From: Laccaria trichodermophora
Lineage: Eukaryota; Basidiomycota; Agaricomycetes; Agaricales; Hydnangiaceae
Length of the DNA: 64,000 nt
Direction: 5' to 3'
NCBI GenBank assembly: GCA_018417955.1
Contig: JACTVC010000002.1
Coordinates: 3,348,001-3,412,000 of the forward strand
Shown here: one piece after another, positions 1-9,360 of the stretch
Position numbering within the stretch: position 1 is the first letter of the stretch
Layout: the number at the start of each line of letters is the position of its first letter
Translations under genes and position numbers: made by a program
The notes under the pieces: generated by a model
Told to the model about the DNA's origin: nothing
Seen by the model: only the letters and a program-made list of their open reading frames with translations
Database searches by the model: none

Positions 1-297
1 TACAGATGTGGGTGGGGTATGCAGATATGGTGCAATTGGAGAGAGAAGAAGAGAAAGATCAAAGCACTTTGTCAACATGCTGTTAATACAGATGTATGCA
101 GATATGGTGCAATTGGAGAGAGAAGAAGAGAAAGATCAAAGCACTTTGTCAACTTGCTGTTAATACAAATGTATGCAGATATCATATGGTGCAATTGGAG
201 AGAGAATAAGAGAAAGATCAAAGCACTTTGTCAATGTGCTGTTAATACAGATGTATGCAGATATGGTGCAATTGGAGAGAGAAGAAGAGAAAGATTG
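1..297. repeat. 77-bp tandem repeat, about 4 copies
   Basis: Four head-to-tail copies of a ~77-bp unit. The landmark GCAGATATGGTGCAATTGG recurs near 21, 98, 175 and 257; the third copy carries a 5-bp insertion, giving spacings of 77, 77 and 82. The array may continue off the left edge. Short ORFs through it are repeat-driven and not believed to be coding. Confidence 0.9.
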
Positions 298-878
298 TCA
301 ACTCAGAGGGTGTTTCAAGGCAGCTAAAGAATTTCATAGTGCAAACTGTATCTATTGTGTCAAAGTGGATAATATTGAAGCAACTACTCAGGTAGGTTGC
401 AGATGCTATTGATGCACCTTATTGCTACCTACATACTGGGAGGACAGACCAGACATACTGCCAAAACCCCTGGAAATCATTGCAGAATCTTCCAGAATAT
501 ATATCCCAGACAGCAAAAAAATCACAAGTTTTTTTGGTGAAACTAGGACCCCTGACACCCCTACAGACCCAAAAAATATATCCTTACCACATCTGTCTCC
601 CAAAATATATCCTAAGGCCAAGCCAGGACAAAAATATATTTCTAAGGTGTGACAGTGACATTTCAGGGTCCACTCACCAAAAATATATCCTTACTGCATT
701 TCACTTACAAAATATATTTTGGGGTGTGACACAGACATTATAATTTTTGTGTGACATTTCAGGGTCCATGTCTCAAGAATATATTTTAGATTTCAGGGCT
801 TTTTATGACCCATATATATCTAGAATCTAGATATGGTCCATGACATTTAGTCATGTAACTTATGTGGAGTTTGCATGA
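298..878. other. Unassigned AT-rich spacer
   Basis: No gene is recognised. The stretch holds several copies of AAAATATATCC-like motifs and repeats of TTTCAGGGTCCA about 100 bp apart. These look like a decayed minisatellite related in style to the GGACCCTGA-type repeats further right. Confidence 0.4.
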
Positions 879-2594
879 CTAATAGTCAGTTGGTAGTGGG
901 TGACTGAAGTGACGACAGAGAGAAAAAGGATTGGTGTAGGCATTTAGAGTGAGAATAGGCGATGGAAAAAGCAACTTTTCTCTGACAAGTGACTGACCAA
1001 GTGAGGTGAGGGAGCAGTAGGCAGAAAAAATTCCTTTGGATGTGATAGCATTGAGAGTGATGCTATACTGAGAGTGGAAAAGTGCCTTGATAGGATAGTT
1101 TGTTGTCGTAAAAACTGCAGTGATGTGGAGTGGAAGATTGTTTGGTCTGCTGAATGCATACCACTCAATGAGTGTAACCAAAGGGTTATGGTTTTTCCCT
1201 GTAATGCGACCCAATAGTTGAAGATGTTGGAAGAGTGATGCCGTTAAGGTGTTGTGATACTCATAGGGCAAATACAGAGTCATCTCAAGTGGACGAAAGG
1301 TGCTTGCCTCTGCGCCAATCATGGACAGTGCACATGAACCACCAATAATGGCTCCATAGAAGTTCATGACATGAAACAGCCTGTCCACGGATAGATGAAA
1401 CTTGGAGATGAGGTTTCAGGTGCGGTTCTGAATGTAGCCTTTGATGTAATGGAAGTTGTAGCGGCAGGTTGCTGAGAGAGCCAGAAGCGACTCTAAGTTG
1501 CATTCCTTCACAATGAGAAGGTGAACCGCAGCAGGAAGAAATAAAAGCGAGTTGAGTCTGAAGGTTGGATTTTTAACTTTGACAACTGTTGAGATGTCAA
1601 AGACAACGAAGCAAAGCAAAAGCTATAAAAGTACCTGCTTGTAAATGAACAGAGTCACAGAGCTTGATAACTCCATCCTGAATAGTGATGTGCAGGCCCG
1701 GCTTGGCCTGAAAGCCACGGCTATGGCCCGGCTTTGGGTGGCTCAGGCTTGACTACATTCAAGCCTGAGCTTTTTACAAGGCTTCAGGCTGGCTCAGGCC
1801 TGGCCCAGGCTTAAGCCACGGCTTGTGTGCTAAAGTTGGAAAATACGCACAAACAATTAGTTTCTCGAAAACTTATCACAAGTTCTTCGGAATTTACGGT
1901 ATGTATCCTCCTCCACTTTCCTCGAAGCTCCTGACCAGTCACCCTACAGTTCATCTCACATGTCATACTTCCCTATTGGCAGTCCAGGATGATACCCAAC
2001 ACCAATATTTTGAAGCTGTATGTTACCATGTTTTTGCGCACTCTCTAACTTATCAATGCGACATGTATAGAGAACGATCTGTCTTTCATAAACTCAGCAT
2101 ATGGAAGACAATTTGAAAATTCACTCAAAACCGACGTTCACTGGTTTTTATTGCAAGGGGTGGTCGAGAATGTACCAGAGTGCATTGTGCGATGGGAAAG
2201 TTTTGTCCAGTGCGTTACTTTTCAATTCCTAACTACTAAATCATACCAACCATACCTCTCCAAAGCAAGGTCCCACTGATCTTTGAGGCCATGGCTCAGG
2301 CCACGGCTCAAGGCTTCATGCATTGTGAGCCTGAGCCTTGGGCTTTCCTGGGCCATGACGACGGCCCAAGGAGGCCCGGCTTTGGGACGGCTGGCTCTGG
2401 CTGGCTTACGGCTTTGGGCCGGGCCTGGCACATCACTAATCCTGAATTTTCTGAAGGTCGGAGTCACTGGTGTTTGCAATATGAAGTAAAACCTCCAAAG
2501 ATAGGTCAGTGACTGAGGGAACATCCTTGCCAGAGATTGGAGGTGGGGAGTTAACAGCACTGTCAAGTAAAATAGGAGACAAAAGGGCCTCCAT
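879..2594 (-). pseudogene. Broken F-box / nucleotidyltransferase-like gene
   Basis: Minus-strand gene reconstructed as an exon from ATG 2594 to 2439, interrupted by the hAT MITE at 1683-2438 and continuing 1674-1635. A 49-bp GT-AG intron (1634-1586) follows, then a last exon 1585-879. Removing the MITE and one target-site copy restores the frame exactly. The N-terminal part has F-box-like text (DLSLEVLLHIA, then LPAAVHLLIVKECNLESLLA). The C-terminal part has a GAIIGGSCALSMI stretch followed by a P-L-x-M-x-L-Y-L-P pattern, as in the nucleotidyltransferase-fold domains of many lineage-specific agaricomycete proteins. An in-frame TGA at 1416-1418 separates the two parts. An alternative upstream start with a GTGTATG..CATTCAG intron (M at 2684) is possible. 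The family assignment is from memory of such proteins, not from a search; the double damage makes it very likely dead. Confidence 0.6.
1683..2438. mobile_element. Non-autonomous hAT-type element (MITE), 756 bp
   Basis: The terminal inverted repeats start TAGTGATGTGC and continue with AGGCCCGGC on both ends. Flanks are perfect 8-bp direct repeats ATCCTGAA (1675-1682 and 2439-2446). An 8-bp TSD and this TIR type are typical of the hAT superfamily. The interior is GC-rich near the ends and AT-rich in the middle, with no transposase. It sits inside an exon of the F-box-like gene. Confidence 0.9.
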
Positions 2595-2819
2595 ATCGTT
2601 ATGAGTAGCTGAATGATTGTTAAAGAATATGATGATATGAAAGCCAGATACACATACACCTGGGAGAGGAGGGTGTAGTGGCATCTGTATCTTGTAGTAT
2701 GTATGTAAATTAATAGACGCTCACAATTCCAGATGAATATTTTGCTTACCAGATGCACCAAGAGAGGCAAATGTCTTTGCACACTTTGTGAGGATTGCCC
2801 TAGTTTTGGTTAATTGAAT

Positions 2820-3455
2820 AACAATATACTTTCAAGTGTGGTAGAACTCACCAAATGGAAACTGAATGAAATGAGAGCTCATGATGTGAAGTTATGCATA
2901 AAGTGGGAGCTTGCCCAGATGTATGGCCTATATATAATGATGACCAATTGTTGACAAGGTCACCATAATCTAAGTCACCGGAGGTTAACATAGGGATTGT
3001 TTTAGTGAAAGAAGTTTCCATGGACAAAATACTCCATATAGATAAGTGCCAATAAGGTTGAATAGCCCCAAACTAAATATTGGATACGCTGTCTACCCTG
3101 AGGTAAATGTGAAACTACAGAGAATGAGGGCCAGTTGTCTGGCAATCAGGAATAACCAAGTGTGGTGAAATCGCTTACCTTCCAAGGAATAGAATTAGTA
3201 ATTGTGTGGGAACCAAATTTAGAAAAACCCTTGAACTGTATTGCCCAGAAGGCTGTTGGAGTGAGAAGTTAAGAGCACCCATATAGTTTAGCAGACTTTT
3301 CCAATGGAATGTTGGTAAATGGTACCTTACTATCTAGATCCATGTTACACATATCACAAGATGGGTTACACACCAAGATTAGACTGTTGACCCACAACTA
3401 CTATGCAATCAGAAATAACCAAGTGTGGCAAAATTGCTTACCTTCCAAGGAATTA
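2820..3455. other. Unassigned region with a copy of the gene-X upstream region
   Basis: No gene seen. Two ~48-bp direct repeats (3140-3190 and 3408-3455, containing AACCAAGTGTGG and CTTACCTTCCAAGGAAT) bracket 3191-3408. That central part is a diverged direct copy of 8570-8790, the sequence upstream of the unknown gene at 8795; both carry CTATCTAGATCCATGTTACA and GACTGTTGACCCACAACTAC. Confidence 0.6.
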
Positions 3456-3811
3456 CGAGTCCTCTGAGTTTACGAAGAGACTCGTTTATTCCCCAGGATC
3501 TCAAGACTTTTTTCAGCGCGGTAACGCTGAAATTTGACTTTCTCCCACGAAAGTGATTTCTTCCCACGATCAGCTGCCTGCTTAGCATTGACGGCTTTGC
3601 TAGTTTACTTTACTATTCCTTACCTATCACTTGCTTTTAGTCCTATACAAGTTGTCATTAATGTAGGTGGTAGCTGAGGTACTGCCCTATTTGGCTGTCA
3701 GACTCTAACATATGAATATATTGCCTCTATTTCACATTTATGTAACAATAGTTCTTTATATTGAAGATATAATGATTAAGGACATGACAATTTTTGTGGC
3801 ATATTTTTAGG

Positions 3812-6245
3812 AAGTGTATGGGTATCCGAACAAGCCCTCAATCACAGAAAATGGGGCATATTGAGGCCCTGGGGAGTTGTGAGCATATGGGCAAAAAAGC
3901 GAAAATACACACTGACCTAGCTCCACGAGACCTCAACCGTTTTGTAAGCGGTTTTGGGGAGCGTCTTCACGGAGTGTGGGGGTATCCAAACGAACCCTCG
4001 ACCATGGAAAACGAAGCAGATTGAGGCCCTGGGGAGTTTTGAGCAGATAGGCAAAAAAGCGAAAATACACACTCACCTAGCTCCACGAGACCTCAACCGT
4101 TTTATAAGTGGTTTTGGGGAGCGTCTTCACGAAGTGTGGGGGTAACCGAACGAGTGCTTGATCACAAAAATCGAAGCAGATTGAGGTCCTGGGAAGTTGT
4201 CAGCACAAGGGGAAAAGGAGCGAAAAGACAAACTTACCTAGCTCCATGAGACCTCAACCGTTTGGTACGCGGTTTTTGGGAGCGTCTTCACGGAGTGTAG
4301 GGGTATCTGATTGAGTCCTTGATCGCAGAAATTGAAGCAGATTGAGGTCCTGGGGAGTTGTGAGCATAAGGGCAAAAGAGTGAAAATGGAAACTGACCTA
4401 GCTCCACAAGACCTCAACCGTTTTGTAAGCGGTTTGGGGGAGCGTCTTAGCGGAGTGTAGGGGTATCCGAACGAGTCCTTGATCACAAAAATCGGCGCAG
4501 ATTGAGGTTCTGGGGAGTTGTGAGCACAAGGGCAAAAAAGCGATAATAGAAACTACCTAGCTCCACGAGACCTTAACCAGTTTGTAAGCGGTTTGGGGGA
4601 GCGTCTTAGCGGAGTGTAGGGGTATCCGAACGAGTTCTTGATCACAAAAATCGACCCAGATTGAGGTTCTGGGGAGTTGTGAGCACAAGGGCAAAAAAGC
4701 GATAATAGAAACTGACCTAGCTCCACGAGACCTTAACCATTTTGTAAGCTGTTTTGGGGAGCGTCTTAGCGGAGTGTAGGGGTATCCGAACGAGCCCTCG
4801 ATCGCGAAAATCGAAGCAGATTGAGGTTCTGGGGAGTTGTGAGCATAAGGGCAAAAAAGCGATAATAGAAACTGACCTAGCTCCACAAGACCTCAACCGT
4901 TTTGTAAGCGGTTTGGGGGAGCGTCTTAGCGGAGTGTAGGGGTATCCGAACGAGTTCTTGATCATAAAAATCGACCCAGATTGAGGTTCTGGGGAGTTGT
5001 GAGCACAAGGGCAAAAAAGCGATAATAGAAACTGACCTAGCTCCACGAGACCTCAACCGTTTTGTAAGCTGTTTTGGGGAGCGTCTTAGCGGAGTGTAGG
5101 GGTATCCGAACGAGCCCTCGATCGCGAAAATCGAAGCAGATTGAGGTTCTGGGGAGTTGTGAGCATAAGGGCAAAAAAGCGATAATAGAAACTGACCTAG
5201 CTCCACAAGACCTCAACCGTTTTGTAAGCGGTTTGGGGGAGCATCTTAGCGGAGTGTAGGGGTATCCGAACGAGTCCTTGATCACAAAAATCGGCGCAGA
5301 TTGAGGTTCTGGGGAGTTGTGAGCACAAGGGCAAAAAAGCGATAATAGAAACTACCTAGCTCCACGAGACCTTAACCAGTTTGTAAGCGGTTTTTGGGAG
5401 CGTCTTAGCGGAGTGTAGGGGTATCCGAACGAGTCCTTGATCACAAAAATCGACCCAGATTGAGGTTCTGGGGAGTTGTGAGCACAAGGGCAAAAAAGCG
5501 GTAATAGAAACTGACCTAGCTCCACGAGACCTTAACCATTTTGTAAGCTGTTTTGGGGAGCGTCTTAGCGGAGTGTAGGGGTATCCGAACGAGCCCTCGA
5601 TCGCGAAAATCGAAGCAGATTGAGGTTCTGGGGAGTTGTGAGCATAAGGGCAAAAAAGCGATAATAGAAACTGACCTAGCTCCACAAGACCTCAACCGTT
5701 TTGTAAGCGGTTTGGGGGAGCGTCTTAGCGGAGTGTAGGGGTATCCGAACGAGTTCTTGATCACAAAAATCGACCCAGATTGAGGTTCTGGGGAGTTGTG
5801 AGCACAAGGGCAAAAAAGCGATAATAGAAACTGACCTAGCTCCACGAGACCTTAACCATTTTGTAAGCTGTTTTGGGGAGCGTCTTAGCGGAGTGTAGGG
5901 GTATCCGAACGAGCCCTCGATCGCGAAAATCGAAGCAGATTGAGGTTCTGGGGAGTTGTGAGCATAAGGGCAAAAAAGCGATAATAGAAACTGACCTAGC
6001 TCCACAAGACCTCAACCGTTTTGTAAGCGGTTTGGGGGAGCGTCTTGGCGGAGTGTAGGGGTATCCGAACGAGCCCTTGATCACAAAAATCGGCGCAGAT
6101 TGAGGTTCTGGGGAGTTGTGAGCATAAGGGCAAAAAAGCGCAAATGGAAACTGACCTAGCTCCCCGCAACCTCAACCGTTTTGTAAACGGTTTTTGGGAG
6201 CATCTTCACAGAGTGTGGGGCTATCCAAACGAGCTCAAGATCATG
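3812..6245 (+). repeat. 160-bp satellite array, ~15 copies, with 799-bp higher-order repeat
   Basis: Head-to-tail 160-bp monomers carry landmarks GGGGAGTTGTGAGC, CTAGCTCCACGAGACC and GGTATCCGAACGAG. The first four monomers (3812-4440) are diverged. From 4441 to 6038 the array consists of two nearly identical 799-bp blocks (five monomers each, one of them 1 bp short: AAACTACC instead of AAACTGACC). The variant ATCGGCGCAG marks the block boundary at about 4500, 5299 and 6098. 160 is not divisible by 3, so the overlapping 109-codon ORFs are not protein repeats. Confidence 0.95.
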
Positions 6246-6269
6246 AAAATCGAAGCCGCGTTGACAGAG

Positions 6270-6700
6270 AACTTTCATTGTGTTTGGACTAGCGAAGACG
6301 GCAATGTACCATTCCACCAACAAACTACACACAGCCACATGAGCAAGAGTCAAGACACACATTACAAGTTGACCAGATCCCCACCCAAATGAAATATTGC
6401 TGTGAGATGAATATGGTAGACATGTGGCACTCGAATTGTTTGGACTGGCCAAGACAATGACAAGCATGCAAAGGAAACAGACAAGATGTGGTAGATAGAT
6501 ACATTGCACAAATCGTTTGGACTGGCCAAGACAACAAAGAGTGCAAGACAGCAAAGTGTACAGCACACCACCTGCTTTGGATGTGGCATTATGTGTGTTG
6601 CGTTTGGATTAACCAAGACGACAACAACACAATGGATGTGGCATCACAGAATGCTCTGTATCACGTTTGGATTGACCAAGATGATGACAACAGGGTTTGT
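6270..6700 (+). repeat. Block of dispersed GTTTGGACTGGCCAAGAC motifs
   Basis: Five copies of an 18-bp motif, GTTTGGACTGGCCAAGAC and variants (near 6280, 6438, 6518, 6600, 6665), spaced about 65-160 bp. The core TTGG-ACTGG-CCAA is an inverted repeat. An inverted copy of the block lies at 28400-28860. Confidence 0.8.
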
Positions 6701-6730
6701 ACTTAGCAAGCAGAAGTTGACGTTGAGTCT

Positions 6731-6829
6731 TCGGAAGCATCCGAAAATGACGTACTTCCCTTGCGGGCTACCTTTGATTTTGAAGGTAGCCCGCAAGGGA
6801 AGTACGTCATTTTCGGAGATTTCCGATGC
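6731..6829. repeat. 100-bp near-perfect palindrome (copy 1)
   Basis: Arms contain CCGAAAATGACGTACTTCCC and its complement around a ~9-bp loop (TTTGATTTT). Related palindromes are at 28305-28402 and at the insertion site of the Tc1/mariner-like element (24460-24507 plus 27527-27572). Confidence 0.9.
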
Positions 6830-6859
6830 TTACAAATCAAGCCTATACACATTATATTA

Positions 6860-8445
6860 GCTGTAAAGGGCTTGCTGCTTGCAATGATGAGCTTAGGGTG
6901 TTGCTCACTGTTGGTGGCGACGTCGGGGGTCGTTTTCAGGGTCCAGGGCGCATTTCTAAATAAGGAAATGTGCGCATTTTCAGATGTAAAATAGCAATAA
7001 AATAGCAGAAAAATCACCAAAATCACAAAAAATTGAGGGTAGTCTGGTAATGATGTTGGAGGTTGTTTTCAGGGTTCAGGGCACATTTCTAAATAAGGAA
7101 ATGTGTGCATTTTCAGATGTAAAATAGCAATAAAATAGCAGAAAAATCAGAAAAAAATTGAGGGTGCTGCTTACTGCTGGTAATGATGTTGGAGGTTGTT
7201 TTCAGGGTCCAGGGTATATTTCCAAATATGGTAATATAGCCAACAATAGCCAGAAAATCAGAAAAAAAAATGGAGGATAGTGGTGATAACCTTGGGTAAT
7301 GTTGTCAAGGTTCAGAGGCTATTCTCATCATGGTAATATAACCAGAGATAGCTAGAAAATAGCCAGAAAATCAGAAAGAAATGAGGGATGGTGCTTATTG
7401 CCAGTGATAACCTTGGGTAACATTGTCAGAGTCCAGAGTCTAGTTCCAAATAGAGTAATATAGACCCAAAAATAGCCAGAAAATAGCTAGAAAATCAGAA
7501 AAAAATGGGGGATGGTGCCCACTGCAGTGATAACATTGGGTAATCTTGTCAGGGTCTAGTTCTATATATGGTAATATATCCAAAAAAAAGCCAGAAAACT
7601 GTTATAAAATCAGAAAGAAATGGAGGATGGTGCTTAGATATCATTGGGTAACATTGTCAGGGTCCAGAGTCTAGTTCCAAATATGGTAATATAACAAAGA
7701 ATAGCCAGAAAATGGGCAAAAAATCAGAAAAAAATGGTGGATGGTGCTCATTGCTGCGATAATGTTTGGTAATGTTGTCAGGGTCAAGGGTCCAGCTCCA
7801 AATATGGTAATAGATCCAAAAATTGCTGGAATATAGTGGAAAAATTGAAAAGAAAAAAAAGTTTGAATGGTATGTAGAATGTCAGGCACTACCTTCAGAG
7901 TCCATACCAAAAAAGAAAATATCATCTACTTTGACCAAAAACTGGAGAAAACCAAGCAAATAATAACTTTGTCTATTACGGCCTATTGGTAATGGGATGA
8001 TGGGATGATTGTCACATGATCAGTTACCAAAAATAGTCAACAAATGGAAGTTGTAGCCCTACACTGAAAGTGCTCCTGTTGTAGAGATAATCTAACTTTG
8101 TAGTCTATGTCTGACATCTGCAGTCTTTTATTGTATATTAGTAAACTTTGTAGTATAAGTTTGCTAAAGTGTTCAGGGTATAGAGCAGACATCCAAATAT
8201 GGTAATCCATTAAAAATAGTCATAAAATCTGTGAAAATTGAAGGATGGTGCTTATTGTTAGTAATGATGTTGCGTAACAGTTTCAGGCTCTAGGGTAGAT
8301 TTCCAAATATGGTAATCTACCTGCATATAATGAGAAAATAAGAAAAAAATAAGAAAATCATAGAAATGTTTTTTATTGATGGTGATGATGCTGGGGTAAT
8401 TTGTTTAGAATCCAGAAGAAGACTTATATAGGAAGATTTACTGGT
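6860..8445 (+). repeat. Degenerate ~115-bp minisatellite
   Basis: Recurring units of about 115 bp contain CCAAATATGGTAATAT, GCCAGAAAAT and GAGGATGGTGCTTA. Landmarks occur near 7221, 7330, 7444, 7561, 7675 and 7795. An inverted copy lies at 22570-24345 and another at 31520-32240. Confidence 0.85.
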
Positions 8446-8992
8446 TTGTGATAAAAATGTACCCAGAAAGACAGAAAAAAAGGAGAAAAAGTAGAAATTG
8501 GTTTCTATTGCCTTTGCAAAAAAAGGAGGACTCGTTTCTGCCATGCTTGCAATGGCCTCTAACACAAGTAGAATTAGTAACCAGGAGGGAACTAAATTTA
8601 AAAAGACCCTTAAACTGTATTGCCCAGAAGGCCATTGGAGTGAGAAGTTAAGAGTGCCCATATAGTTTAGTGGACTTTTGCCAATAGAATGTTGGTAAAC
8701 AGCATCTTACTATCTAGATCCATGTTACAAGACATAGTATGAGATGGGTTATGCACCAAGATTAGACTGTTGACCCACAACTACGTTTTGCACCATGGAT
8801 GAGTTCTATAACCAAGAAGAAGCAAGCAAGTGTTGCACTTCCACACTGTTTTCTTATGCTGACTGGTTCTCAATAGGGGATCTATTGGAAACAATAACTC
8901 AGGCCCGTTCATCTAGAGGACCCAAAGTGGTGCAATTGGCACATTTCAGTGATGTACGTGACTGAGAAGAATATATGTTGTGACTTACTAAA

Positions 8993-9360
8993 TGTGATAC
9001 CGTAGTAACATCTACCTTCTCTTGCGTGACATGGTATCATCGTATTTACCCTTATTTGTATCTTGTTATAATGCTTTACGATAGACAAATAAAGCACTTG
9101 CAAACTTCCACCTAAACTTATATGTGGAGCGAGTCATCATCATCTAACACGGTTAGGCGACCTCGAGCCTCCCCTCCGGGATACCAGAGCCCCGAGCTGG
9201 GTGACAGCTCCCCTGTTCCAGGGTTACAGGGAAACCAACTCGAGGCTCCGCTAGTCGGAGCCGCTAACCGTACTCTCATTCGGCAACCACGTTGGCTCTC
9301 CTCCATGGTTACGCGACGGCGGACTCATCGAGAAGTCCTTAACGATCGGCAAGTTTCACA
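8993..9360 (+). repeat. Chromovirus 5' LTR
   Basis: Begins TGTGATACCG and ends AAGTTTCACA. A TATAAT at 9067-9072 and an AATAAA at 9088-9093 lie close together, placing the transcription start near 9095-9105. The ATG at 9122 would then be the first AUG of the genomic RNA and lies inside the LTR. Confidence 0.95.

Larger units (their letters stand above)
3456..8568 (+). mobile_element. Composite repeat element, left copy
   Basis: A block bounded by TA on both sides (3454-3455, 8569-8570). End 1 begins CGAGTCCTCTGAGTTTACGA and is followed by ~340 bp of unique sequence. Inside come a 160-bp satellite array, a block with TTGGACTGGCCAAG motifs, a 100-bp palindrome and a ~115-bp minisatellite. End 2 terminates GGCCTCTAACACAAG. 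Every part recurs in inverted orientation in 22455-41453. The two ends are not inverted repeats of each other, so the transposition class is unknown. No transposase is encoded. Confidence 0.65.

Noticed and set aside
2222..2782. 186-codon minus-strand ORF across the hAT MITE
   Set aside because: It runs through the MITE boundary and TSD; open by chance. The real exon is in another frame.
4557..6005. Overlapping 109-codon minus-strand and 61-codon plus-strand ORFs in the satellite
   Set aside because: They repeat with the 160-bp unit, which is not a multiple of three, and overlap each other. Artefacts of a stop-poor repeat.
3812..6245. CRISPR-like array
   Set aside because: Whole 160-bp monomers are conserved with no unique spacers, and the context is a fungal genome.
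6156..6706. ORFs of 70-136 codons in the TTGGACTGGCCAAG blocks (also 28426-28976)
   Set aside because: Present in several frames on both strands of the same repeat; no domain and no codon pattern.
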